Of a stretch of DNA of 64,000 bases, positions 12,026 through 23,386 are shown in pieces; the stretch's first letter is position 1, and every line of letters begins with the position of its first letter. Location of the stretch: assembly GCA_021234155.1 (NCBI GenBank), contig JAJEKV010000003.1:32287166-32351165 (forward strand). The letters are read 5' to 3'. The notes under the pieces are model-generated. The model ran no database searches and was not told the DNA's origin. It was given only the letters and a program-made list of their open reading frames with translations. Source of the DNA: Isoetes taiwanensis. Its lineage: Eukaryota; Streptophyta; Lycopodiopsida; Isoetales; Isoetaceae. The translations under genes were made by a program, and so were the position numbers.

Positions 12026-13581
12026 TAAACTACGAAATAATTTGAGTAGAAGAAAACGTTTAGAGGCACATGAGCTCAATATTCTCAACCTTTTTTTCCA
12101 TATTCTCTAATTCTACTTTATAGGGCAAATCAGAAAAAAAAAAAAAACATTTAGAAGCATAAGCATGCAGTTATGGGCTGATCATCCATAAGAGCCATGG
12201 AACCATGCAATCATGGTAAATTTCCATAATGTTCATGTAGATTTGTTTGCAATAAGCTCTTGTTGGCAATGAGATTCAACTTATCAGTTACACATGTCAC
12301 ATTAGATCCTAGCATAAAGCTGGATGTTTCAAAGTATTTGGCTGGAGACGTTGCACCAGCCAAATCATGGGTTTCAGATATTGCTATTGGTACGGCTCTT
12401 TGATGTATGGCAATCTTTGACTCCAAACAACAGGAACTCGTGTTGCCTTCAGGTCTTGCAGCATGACTCTTAATTAAACAGGAAAGGTTTCTGTATAGTT
12501 CTACGTTAGCATCATCTTAACTATCCAAGTGCATATTGGCTAAAAACAATTTCAAACGTCAACACATAATTTCTGAGCCTAGTGTAAAGTGTATGAGAAA
12601 ATTTTAAAAGCGGATGAAATCATACAAGATGGTGTTAAATGGAGATGCAAATCACATCCACATTACCATACCTTCATGGTGCACAATAATATCAGAACTT
12701 ATAAAATTTCTACAGACAAGATTAATTTATTCACAATTGTAGTCCAGGAGGCAGATACACTAAATGGCTATGGAATGACGCAAGCAAGCTTCGCTTACTT
12801 GCCACAAATCTCTAATTAAAGCTGCCATATAAAACACAGCTCAAACAAAATATTGATAGTCATAAATGCCACTGCAAGCAAGTACATAATTTCTAAACCA
12901 GCATAGCCTGTGCTGTAATTGGTATCTCCCAGTATTTCCCATCTGGCATTTATGTCAACTCTGTAACATATGCTTATGGCTCCATAATCTGATTTGAAAT
13001 TTTCCCTATTATGTCCTATTGCATGTTTCCTCCTAACTGTTGCTTAATAGTATAAGGCAAAGGTGAGAAACAAGATGCACAAGAGATGCGTTTCTCTAGA
13101 AACGCATGAAATCTGCAAACATGGAATTGAGGAAGGAAGGTAATTTGAGAGCAAATGGTGCCTACCTTTGTGAAGATTCAATAGAAGCTTGCACTTTGAA
13201 GATCTTTGAGACCCATGTGTAGCACCCCGGACGTTGTCTCTTATACCCAATTCGCTTTCCCTTACACAGCTCAGCCAGCAATGAAGAACGGCCAAGCATT
13301 GCACAACCGAATTTGCTTTGCTGATGAATGAGCAATACCAAATATTGCCGGAGTCGAAATGGTTAGGGTTGCGACCAGCCGAAGAAATTACCTGGGTTTT
13401 CTATTTTTCCTCGCCATCAATTCATAAATTAGAAGATCTAACGGTTGAATGAAAAACGCTGACGTGGCATAACACATGGCATAGCTAAAATTGCATCCCA
13501 CGTCCCACATTTACAGCGCCCACTTTTACAGCGATGGCGATGGCCTGATGCAGACTAATTACAGATCTGTTCATCTAGGCC
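12026..13581. other. Non-coding, no gene recognised
   Basis: AT-rich sequence with short accidental frames only. A (a)n tract is at 12137-12150. It ends at the target duplication of the Mutator-type element at 13582. Confidence 0.4.
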
Positions 13582-13624
13582 TAGATCTCTGGGTGAAAAT
13601 AAATGTACCCAGGTTATTGTGATT

Positions 13625-14090
13625 CCTTCGCAAAAAATTCCATCCCGGGGAATCACCGAGCTCGCGACCCCGTTATCCGTACCTGACAGGGTCGCTTTCA
13701 GGTCATTTATACCTTCCAGCGGAATCACAACTTTGCTATTCCGCCAGATGGAATCACCAATTTACGATTCTTCGAGATGGAATCACCGCTCATGTATTCC
13801 ACCTGACGGAATCACAACCGTATTATTTATTCCGCGAGACGGAATCACAATCGTGTTATTCCGCTAGACGGAATCACAACCATGCTATTCCGCCAGATGG
13901 AATCACGAACGTCTGATTCCGTGAGATGGAATCACCACTTACGTATCCCGCCAGACAGAATCACAACATTGCTATTCCGCCAGATGGAATCACAACCATG
14001 CGATTCTGCCCAGTGGAATCACAAATATAAGATTCTTCGAGATGGAATCACCACGAATGTATTCCGCGGGAAGGAATCACCTGGGGACCT
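13625..14090. repeat. Subterminal tandem array inside the MULE (ggaatcac units)
   Basis: About 15-20 imperfect units of roughly 24 bp, each built from attccgccagatggaatcac plus a short variable spacer, follow the left terminal repeat. A shorter set in opposite polarity lies at 15630-15720. The unit is partly palindromic (gattcc...ggaatc) and also occurs within the terminal repeat. Clustered terminal-motif copies may serve as transposase binding sites. Short open frames across the array are artefacts. Confidence 0.85.
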
Positions 14091-14789
14091 TTAAATTTGT
14101 AATAACTGCAGGCAGGGACGAAAAATTTGCAGATGGTTCAATCCTAGCAGAAATTGATGCATGATTCCATAAAAAATGGTTGAGGATGGTTACTTGAAGA
14201 TTATAATCATCTCATATCGAATTTAAGGTCCAATTGAGGCATCAACGAAGGAGATAGTTTTTGCTATTTATATCACTGGATAGAGCACTGCCCCAGAATT
14301 TTTATGGATGGGGATTTGAACCCCTTGCCAATATTGGCAATGCCATGGCCGCTTTAAAGCAAGAAAAAAGAAACAAGGAATATTTTCAAGCATCCAAGAG
14401 GGAAAAAAAACTCTGTTTAACCGAATTGAACAGGAAGCAAAGATGCAATGTGTTCTATGCAAAGTGTAACCAGAATGGAGATGATATGTAAAAATGTGGA
14501 TGAAGGCAGAAAAAATGCTGGATTAACCATGGGATCTGTAAAAAAATGCAGAAGGATTAACAGGGTATGTTGGGAGGGCCTCGGGCAAGAAGAAATGCAC
14601 CGCCAAATCCGTCCTCTTCACTCTGCTTTCGACCTCGACATATGCCGAATCCACTTCGGCATCTGGCAGAAGAAATCCGGCTCTGTTTCCGGCCCCTAAT
14701 TCCTCTATTTCTAATTCCTGTTCTATGCATCTTGCCCCACAGACCCAAAAACACAAATCCGTTGGAAAGATCAAGCAGGGAAGGGGGAA

Positions 14790-15191
14790 CTGGAAACAAG
14801 CCGCACAAAGCAAACGATAGGAGATGGGAAGCGATCAAGCTTCTGAGGGAAAGGGACGGAAAGGTTGGATTAAACCATTTCGGGCTTTTGCAGCGTCTTG
14901 GAAGCGGGGATATTGGCAGTGTTTATCTTGCAGAGCTCAGAGGCGCCGGATGCTGTTTTGCTATGAAGGTTATAGACAAAACTGCTTTGGCTTCCCGCAA
15001 TAAGCTTCCCAGGGCTGACACTGAACGAGAAATCCTTGCTTCTTTGGATCATCCTTTCTTGCCCACGCTTTATGCCCGCTTTGAAACGGCTCAATTTTCT
15101 TGTTTGGTTATGGAGTTTTGCCCTGGCGGTGATCTGCATAGTCTCAGACAGTGGCAATCCGGCAAATGTTATGACGAAGATGCTGCTTCTT
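14790..15191 (+). pseudogene. Captured AGC-VIII protein kinase fragment (D6PK/KIPK type)
   Basis: The frame reads [13 protein letters not shown], a spacer, [20 protein letters not shown] (glycine-rich loop), FAMKVIDK (ATP-anchoring lysine), [17 protein letters not shown] (alpha-C glutamate) and [16 protein letters not shown] (hinge). These are typical of plant AGC-VIII kinases that phosphorylate auxin transporters at the plasma membrane. The similarity stops after about 130 codons, before the catalytic YRDLKPEN loop, DFD motif and activation segment, and the frame meets a stop at about 15191. The piece therefore cannot encode an active kinase. It lies between Mutator terminal repeats, so transposon capture is the natural explanation. 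The frame can be extended upstream to 14567, but that part shows no kinase similarity. Confidence 0.85.
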
Positions 15192-15600
15192 GACAGACCC
15201 AAAAACCGGATTGAAAGCCGGATTTGGAGAACCCATGCCCTTTCTGCGGATGAATGCCCTATTTGCCGGATGAATGCCCATGCCCTTAGGGCCGCAGATC
15301 CATGTTAGGGCTTCTTGCCACCGCTGTGGCTGTCGGTTCCTCCGTTCAATCTTCATCTGCCAATACTGAAATCGTTCCAAGCCCTGCACAGAATTTCCAA
15401 GAAAATGTTCAAGAAATATCTCCCTAAGCCGTTAAAAAAAACCCAGCAGAGTAGGCTATTCTTCCTTTGAGGCTCCGACCCAGTTAGAACAATGCGAACT
15501 TGAGATCTTCTCGTGGATCCAGCCCCAGGAGGCAGCCATCGCCGGAGCAAGCGGCCATGGCCGGCACTACCTGAAACACCTCCCACAAGAATAGAGAATA
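15192..15600. other. Other interior MULE sequence, possible further captures
   Basis: GC-richer sequence with a small duplication (cggatgaatgccc at about 15247 and 15267). It then has host-like sequence I cannot identify, ending in cccacaagaatag. It may derive from a second captured locus. There is no recognisable domain. Confidence 0.3.
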
Positions 15601-15972
15601 GGACGTCAAAAAAATTTGAATTTTTACTGGAATATTCTGCATGGTGATTCTATCGCATGGAATAACAGAGCGGTGATTCCGTCCGGTGGTATTTGGCAAA
15701 TGTGATTCCGCCGGAAGGTATAAAATGGACGGCCAAGATGGACCCTACAGACGGATGGCTGGGATCTATCAGAAGGTACACCTGACATTGTCAGGTACGA
15801 ATAACGGGGCCTCCGGAACGGATCCCGTTCCCGGAGGGTCTGTGATTCCGCGGGATAGAATTTTTTGCGAAGGAATCACAATAACCTGGGTACATTTATT
15901 TTCACCCTAGATCTCTTTAAAATTAATTTGCGTACGTGTGAACCGCCGGAAGTAACTCTTACCCTAGTTGTG

Positions 15973-16018
15973 GGTGATAAGTACCGCCCAAAATGTTTTT
16001 GGCGGTATAAAAATCACC
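15973..16018. promoter_or_regulatory. TATA box within a hairpin, HSPA12-like promoter
   Basis: TATAAAAA lies at 16006-16013, 37 bp before the start codon at 16050. It sits in an inverted repeat: GGTGAT...TACCGCC on the left (15973-15996) pairs with GGCGGTA...ATCACC on the right (16001-16018). The TATA box interrupts the right arm. The short TATA-to-ATG distance means the 5' leader would be very short if this box is used. Promoter use is inferred from position. Confidence 0.5.
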
Positions 16019-17401
16019 AGTAGTTGCTGAACCGCCTCTGAACTTCAAAATGGATCCGGCAGTAGTAGTGGGGCTGGATTTTGGCACCACTTATTCTGGT
16101 TTTGCATTTGCTCATCGCAAAGATCCCTTGGATGTTCATATTTTAGAAAATTGGCCCTCTTGGGAAGTTGCCGGAGGAAGAACATACTGCAAGACTCAAA
16201 CAAGCTTGTTCTATGAGTCCACCGGATTAGGCACACTGGAGCTAAAGGCTTGGGGCTGGCCTGCGCTTTTGGCTTACACAGAGGCCATAGGGGAGGGTCG
16301 CCATTCGCGGCGCCCGTCTATTGGCGGCTACCAGATTTTATTTTTTAGTGTTTTTTAGGGTTTCTATTACAATTTCGGCCAAAACTCATTGCGGCTCCTG
16401 TGTCGACCAGAGAGGGCTCCGTTTTCTTAGCCAAAGAAGACCTTGTCACAACCACTATTTGCTTGTCTACGGCCATGAGGTATCGGTATTGCTATTCATG
16501 AGGATTCTTGTTGATCTTGAAAATTTTTAAAGATTATGAAAGTAAATTTCTTATTTGTTTTTCCTTTCTCTGTCAAAAGCTTATAAGTTTTTTTTTCCCT
16601 TGGAACCAGACCTCATATCCAAATTACCATCTACAAGCAGACCATGAAAGCACGAGTCGTTTATAGTGTTTTGAACTAATACTCTGCATACCGCTTGATC
16701 GACATTCAAGGGGGCCAACGGGGTATGCAATGCGGTTATAGGACTTCACCGCGGAAAGGAACTTAGGAAGCTCAATATTTTTATAGGGTTTTCAGAAAAC
16801 TCGTGAAGGAATTGTAGAGGTATCGTCCATCATAGTATTATTCTCTTTTTTTTTTTAATCTACTCATCCTACTCGTGTGTTTGAGAGCATGAGCTAAGTT
16901 ATCTAGTTTATATATCTATTTTCTACTTTTCGGTCATAAGGAATTTACTTTCATACTTTTTTGGGAAGGACCTTGCAAGTCCCATGTTTCACAATGTAGT
17001 TGTAGAAGATATGCCATCCAACATAAGAGGGTTCTTTTATTTGCTGAAAGTATTTGAGGACATACGCTAAGCTATTTGGTTCATATATATATTTTCTACA
17101 TTCAGTCATAATAAACTGTGCACCTAGCAAAGTTCCCATAGTTCATAATGTAAGAACTATAGAGAAGATACGTTGTCCAACTCAAGAAGGTTTGTTTATT
17201 TGCTGAAAGTCTTTTCACTACAAAGTTTGCCAATGATTGTTTGTCTAAAATTTGTAGGGATTGTGGCCAGATTTGCAACTGCAAGGAGAGGGGCATGCAC
17301 AAGAAGGACCACAGCTGCAATGTCCGGCAGAATTTCCACGCCTAGTAGCTTCTCCTCTCAGGTGTGCCAATTGGGATTGGTACAACTCCGACACATAAAG
17401 G

Positions 17402-18110
17402 TCAGACTTGTGGCAAAGACATGATGTGTGTTGCTTGCATGAGCAGGCGTGAAGACCCATCAACTGATTCTTGGAGACACCAGAGAGTCGAGAAGCCAAA
17501 GACATAGCAACCGCCTTGACTAGAAGTGTAGAAATTATCATCGAAAGCCATAGTTATGAGGCCAATTTTGAGGCCTTGGGGAGGTGCTGGAAGACTAAAC
17601 CATGTTATGACTCCATCTCTTGAAATGCGACCAAAGAGTCCAAATTTGGAGTTGGCTGGTATGAGTAGAGTGATCCAGAGGTTACCCTGCAACCACTTGC
17701 TCCTTGACTACGTGGGATGTTGATCAAGATTGGTGGGTCCAGATCCAGTAGAAACTTGATAAGCTTGTTACCACTATCAAGATTCAAGACTAGCATACAT
17801 ATTCGCCCTGTTGAGATGCACTGCCACATGTGTGGGCTTGCCATTGCAGGAATATATGGATATGGGCTCCTCTTTTGAAAGATCCACAATATGAGCCTTC
17901 ACAAGATGACAATTTTCCATGCCTGTGCTCCAGACATAATCACCGGATTTGATGATGGCATGAGGCCTTTGACAAATGGAGGCAACTAAATCTTGCGGCA
18001 CATCACAAGATGCTTGGAGGGGTCGAGGATTAGGATGACATTGTCATTCTTAAGAGCAGCCCATAAGTATCCAGAGTACTTTGGTGATACAGTCGAGCCA
18101 TGGAGGCCAC
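17402..18110 (-). pseudogene. Decayed beta-propeller (Vgb/NHL-like) gene fragment
   Basis: Minus-strand frames joined by shifts read YSGYLWAALKNDNVILILDP, then GKPTHVAVHLN, then QGNLWITLL, then GLFGRISRDGVITWFSLPAP. The pattern GNLW...GRI..DGVIT.F.LP recalls the repeated blades of virginiamycin-B-lyase-like and NHL propeller proteins. At least three frame changes and one stop separate the pieces, so it is not functional. It lies inside the TA-flanked element and could be captured host DNA. A Cys-rich stretch follows at 17245-17400. The family call is tentative. Confidence 0.35.
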
Positions 18111-18644
18111 TCACTATACCAGTACCTATACGTAAAAGTGATGTCTGTAGCATCAAGCCTCATCTTGAGCAGGGGACTTGGTTTCTGCTTAATGCATTCT
18201 GCACAATGATTGTTTGTTTGGCCAATGCTTAATGCATCATGCGCAATGATTATTCGTCCGTGTAGAGATTCCACCAATCCATTTTACAAATTTTATTGTG
18301 TTGGTGGCTATCATCCAACCAAAACTGCAAATTCAACGAATTCATTATTCATTTTTCAGTTTTCTTAAACATTTAAGACTGCTGTTTGAAATTTAAACAA
18401 TTTTCATAAGTTCAAAATAGATTGATGATGGATTGGATTTTAGCATCAAATTCTGTTTGTCCTTCAATTTTGGTCATTGCAGCCTTCAATGGGCCAACCT
18501 TGGAGCCTATGGGGCTGCCACCTGAGCCTTAGTGGTACTAATACCCCCTCACTTTGCCACCTCATATGTTGAGGTGGCATTGTCAATTTGGCGCAAGACG
18601 AACCTTGCCATGTAGGATACCTCGCTGGGCATCTTACAACGTTG

Positions 18645-19139
18645 GGAAGACCGTATATATCATCCGGGATGTGGTTAACCCGGACACCCGTTATCAGCCA
18701 TTGTGGTTAATCCGGACACCGTTATCAGCCATTAAGAACTGCGCAGTTTGAAGCCCAAAAACCAACTGTTTTTGCCCTTTTTTTGATCGATTCTGCTCTA
18801 TTTCGCCTTAAATCTCTTCCTCTCTTCATCAATCTAACATAAAAGAGGCATACAAAGCGATTGGCATGCTTTTTAAAGCGGATCAAACCGCCCACGGAGC
18901 AGTAAGAGTAATCTGATCAAAATTTCTGCCCCTGCCGCACAGTTCTACGCCTGGTTTTTTGTCCGGATTAACCACTTTTTGTCCGGATTAACCATTTGGC
19001 TGATATCGGATGTCCGGATTAACCACCGTGGCTGATATCGGATGTCCGGATTAACCACCTTGGCTGATACCGGATGTCCGGATTAACCACTCTGTTTTGT
19101 CCGGATTAACCACATCCCGGATGATATATACGGAGTTCC
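18645..19139. mobile_element. Mutator-type MITE, 495 bp
   Basis: The left end starts GGAAGACCGTATATATCATC and the right end, inward, GGAACTCCGTATATATCATC; similarity continues through gggatgtggttaa. The 9-bp direct repeat acaacgttg flanks it (18636-18644 and 19140-19148). The word gtggttaatccggaca recurs about seven times in both polarities near the ends. There is no coding capacity. It is nested inside the TA-flanked element. Confidence 0.88.
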
Positions 19140-19519
19140 ACAACGTTGCATGTATAGCCTTGGAGATGTTTATGTGGGTGTTAATTTGATTAAGCACTTA
19201 AGTGGGCAGCCAATGGACACCCTCCCCTAAAAGGAACCGGCTATGCCTCTGTTAATCTGGAGCAAACTGATTTGGCATCAGCAATAACTACAGTTCGTCA
19301 AAATGGAGCTGTATTTGCTATCAAGTTCAAGCTCTTATTGGCCCCTGATTCCACAAAAGAAGCGCTGCCTTTTGGGCTCTCAGCGGAGAGACTTGTTTCC
19401 GACTATCTAAAATGCATGTCGGAGTATATTGTGGATCATTTGAAGGAAAAATATGGGAAGCATTTTGTGAAGCGGGATGTGCAATGGTGCATAACGGTGC
19501 CTGCAATCTGGGATGAGGG

Positions 19520-22500
19520 CACTACAAAAAATTTTTGATTCTCCAAATGGGAAATAAAAGGACAATTTACCTTTTATTCACCCGGCGTTCACCCATGAAT
19601 CACCTTTACCATATGGAGAAGTTTCTCCCAAAAATTATGGAGAATCAGTGGTAAAACTTGGAGAATTGATAGTAAATCTTGGACTGTATTCACCATTTGT
19701 TCACCTCTAATTTACTATCAGCATTTCTACTTCTATTCTCCATGCATTCACCAAAACTTTACCTTCAAGGTTTGTAGAATGAAGTATTAAGTAGATTGTG
19801 AAGCATTTATATTATCATGTCAATTACAATGAATGGCATGCCAAGGCTTCAACCTTGCTCATTGCAAGGAGAGAGTATCAATCAGTACCAACGCTTCTAG
19901 AATGACAAGAGCACTTTAAAATTTCTTGTCCAACTCACTTAGTAATAAAGCACTATAGCCCATACACTTAGTTCACAAAATGGCAAGAAATCCAAGACCT
20001 TCAAAGTACATCTTCAACTACAATCTTCAAGTAATAGCTTTCTCTGCTTCCCTTTATTGGTGTCCTAAAAATCAAACAATCATCTCACCATTAGAACTGA
20101 AACCAAAACCTTATTATTTTAAGTTAATGATCCATCTACAACTATATGCAACATCATGTATAGAGAAGAATATTTTTTAGACTCAGTAGTCCTATAGTAT
20201 TTCTCCAAAATTACTGCCGATGTGATTGAGAATGGATGCCTAGATAATCATATTCAAAAAGTGATAATTACATGTTTATGATGAATATAAACATAAAGAG
20301 CAATAAAGAGCATTTTCATCCTCAGATATCCTTGAAGAAATATATAGAAATGAGTTGACTTATTCTTTACATTCATTTCACATCTAAAAAACTTATCATG
20401 CTCGTTGGTTTCACACCTGAATCATCCGGTATTGCCTATCGCTTGAACTCAAGAACATCCCTGTACTAGTACGCACCATGCTTTCAACCCCCTGTATATA
20501 TCACAAACAAGAAAAATGTTCTTCACAATTCATCTCCTTGTTCTCAAATCTCAAAAAGTTCAAAACTAAAATGTCTTTACATACCTTTGCCTGCATCGTA
20601 TCCACAACAATAGACTTTGCTAATCTTGGCTTGGCAATAGCCATAAGATAATCGCATTCTCAAGATTTGTACATTAAAACCCAAATCATGCACGGACAAA
20701 CGAGATTGTATGAACGCATTTTAACCATACCTACGGGCTTAGAAAATTATTCCATGAGACTCCATTTCTATTATTCTATCATGCATCATAGACAATTGTT
20801 TCGCAACTTCTTCCTGTATCTCTGCCAGTCTCGCAACAAAGATTTGTTACAATCATTGGATTCTTTGTAAATTAAATCCTTTAAGAGTCTCCGAGAAAAC
20901 ACCGGCCCTTTACCAATTCGGCATTAATGTCATATAATTTTGAAACAAATATTGGTGATGTTTCCTATGGGTCTTCTACTCGAATGTAACCCATGATATG
21001 ACGACCCGGCCTGCTCGAAATCGAGGACACCTTTCACCGCACATAACAGTCCGAGATCTTCGCTTGCTTTTATCACGCAGAAATATAAATCAGTAAATGA
21101 TCACCATACTCATTCAAACCGCCAGTTACCCCATTTGCTTCTTTGCGTGATCAAACCGATAATATGCTTTCGAATCAACTCTCGAAAGTTGCTATCAAAC
21201 TCAAGAGTTTGAGAATCATTCTCTTACAATGCTCGGCCCATAGGGTTTGTATCACTTACCATGCATGTTAAAAAAAAAGCGGATTTTTGCTACATTTTTT
21301 AAAAACCTTCTTCTTTTACGAAGTGAGAACATGTTGAACCCTATGTAGGATAATGATCCGATATCTAAACCTTAGAGAAGCTCTACCTTGTCTTATCTCG
21401 TCAACGCGGCATATTCACTACAATCACATCACATACGTAAAACCAACTGTTTAAATCTTCCTCTTGAGAAGCCCCAGTCTCTTTTTCCTTTTCCTCGCTC
21501 CAATCGAATGCGATCATAATACAAAAGATTGCACTTAAAGGCCCGCAATTTATAAAGAAAAGAGTGGCAATGATTTCTTGCTAACAAAATGCGGTCCAAT
21601 TACGATTTGAACTAAAGCTTTTGCTCAAAAATTGAGGTAGTAAAACTCCTAAACCTTGTGACTTCAACGTTTTAAAATCTTATGCTCATAACCAAGCATC
21701 CTAAAGCTTACTATGCCAACGCTCCCTCTAAGGAAACATGCTCCCCTCTTACTAGACATTTGCACAAAAGCTTGGCTATGCTGAGGTTGCTCTAAGAGAT
21801 CTTGTATCAAAGAAAAACAAAATTTTTGCAATTGGAGCCTACCTTCAACCTCTTCAAAAGCTCATATCCAATCGCCTCGCACCCTTGTTCCAACTATTTT
21901 TCCTTCCAAATCATATGATCTATAGGCAAGGGCTGCAACATCCCAATCTCCTTCCGCTATTTGCTTTCAACCATTTTGGTAGTTGCAAAGCAAGATAAGA
22001 ATCCTCATCACCATCCTCACCAAGCAGACACCACATTGCTCCCCGCAGTTAGAACGGGCCCAAGGGTTTAAAAAGGGATTAACCTAGTGTTTTTTTCATA
22101 ATCAACACAACATGGTGCGGAATGAAATCTCTTAACCATCAACAAACATTCAACCATTTGCATAGAGAAGTTTACCGGTAACTTCACCCTTTGTCAAACC
22201 CTTTTTTCGCAAAGACTATTTAGCTCTCAGATGATCGGACCCAATTCCTAGATCGGGATTAATGTGAGAATATTTTTATTTTTTACCACAATTAGGGCCT
22301 TTTTTTATCATCGGTAACAACATACCGATGACCTTGTCCTTCCAACCAGCTTCTTATCCCAAGCGCATTTTCTCGTGTTGCCAAGATACCTAGGGTTCAA
22401 TTGCAGATACTTTCTTCCTTTATAAAACACACCAACAACTTTAAACTTTTTCGAAGCTTCCTCCCTAAATTAACAAAACGAAGTTTTCGAGTACTAACTT

Positions 22501-23386
22501 TCAAGTAATGTATTACAAAATTAGTTCTTACCAGTAAATAATCTATCACCGTAAAGGAAATGATCCCGCTAATTTAAGTGATGACCGGTCGCCGATACTA
22601 ACCGCATGTAGATATTCCAACATCTCGTGGCTCATCATTTCCCCATATAGATTGCGCTGAAATAGGACAAACATACCCAATCATCCAAGATCACTAGTTG
22701 AAAGTTCAAATAAAAACCTAGAAAAAAAAGAGAGGCAAAAATGCCTACCACCTTTGGAATACACTACTATCGCCTCATAAAGGAGAGCCGCAGAAGAGCT
22801 CCCGAGAAATGTAGCCTTCTTTTAGCAATGCGATTCCGCCTTCCAACAAGTCAAACCAAGAAGAAAAGGTTGCACATACCAATAGCCATTCTCAAGGTGA
22901 TAATTGTAAGAACTGTGGTAGACACCGTGATGTCGCCATTTTCATGAATCCGGCTTTGCCACGATGTTTTGAGATATTTTACTCCAAATGCATCCGGATC
23001 TCTGAGATATTTTGTCCGTCATAGGCGCCATCCCAAGATGCCTTGAAAGTGATCAACTAAACATGATAATAAGCTCAGAAACCGATAGCTAAATAGCGAG
23101 ATTCAGAGGGCTTAGATTTGTCCGCATGCATGAATGTATGAGCTCTTGACTGTTCAGAGCGAAGCCATCGCCAAATCCGTGGCGCAGACTTTCCCAATCC
23201 GCCGCCGGCGTCAATCCGTCATCGGTCGCCCATTATAAACCCTAGAATATTGCTAAGAAGTCCGATGCTGTGTGTTAGGTTCCCGTTAATTTAACGTTTC
23301 CCCCTTATTCTCCATCCTTTACCCTATATTCTCCACGTGGAGAATGCGTGGAGATAGGGGGGGAGAATTTATTTTTTTTTCTAGTG
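19520..23386. mobile_element. Non-autonomous CACTA (EnSpm) element in HSPA12 gene
   Basis: The ends are CACTACAAAAAA and, inward from the right, CACTAGAAAAAA, flanked by aggg (19516-19519 and 23387-23390), a 3-4 bp duplication. Both subterminal regions carry many copies of ttctcc/ggagaat in both polarities (for example 19533-19745 and 23306-23368), as in CACTA elements. The 3867-bp interior has no TnpA or TnpD-like frame and nothing else I recognise. Excision plus one duplication rejoins the HSPA12 frame. Confidence 0.9.
23328..23345. repeat. Perfect 18-bp palindrome with CACGTG core
   Basis: ATTCTCCACGTGGAGAAT is self-complementary and lies in the right subterminal region of the CACTA element. 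It joins two inverted ggagaat motifs around a G-box core. Confidence 0.85.

Larger units (their letters stand above)
13591..15907 (+). mobile_element. Mutator-type element with captured kinase (Pack-MULE-like)
   Basis: The element is 2317 bp. The left end begins GGGTGAAAATAAATGTACCC and the right end, read inward, begins with the same 20 bases. The inverted repeats stay nearly identical for about 65 bp (including tgtgattccttcgcaaaaaa) and recognisable for over 100 bp. The flanking 9-bp direct repeat tagatctct (13582-13590 and 15908-15916) is diagnostic of Mutator-like elements. There is no transposase frame. The interior holds an AGC kinase gene fragment and other possibly captured host segments. 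It inserted about 140 bp upstream of the HSPA12-like start codon. Confidence 0.9.
16290..19227. mobile_element. TA-flanked inverted-repeat element in HSPA12 gene (Tc1/mariner-like?)
   Basis: The left end reads GGGGAGGGTCGCCATT and the right end, inward, GGGGAGGGTGTCCATT (14 of 16 identical). It is flanked by TA (16288-16289 and 19228-19229). Deleting the element and one TA restores the host reading frame, which supports a 2-bp duplication as in Tc1/mariner/Stowaway. The alternative, hAT-like TAGGG termini, would need an 8-bp duplication that I do not see. It is 2938 bp with no transposase frame. It carries a 495-bp Mutator-type MITE and a decayed propeller-like fragment. Confidence 0.7.

Noticed and set aside
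14261-14838. Several frames on both strands at the left of the kinase fragment
   Set aside because: They overlap each other on both strands without motifs. Only the kinase-similar frame is supported.
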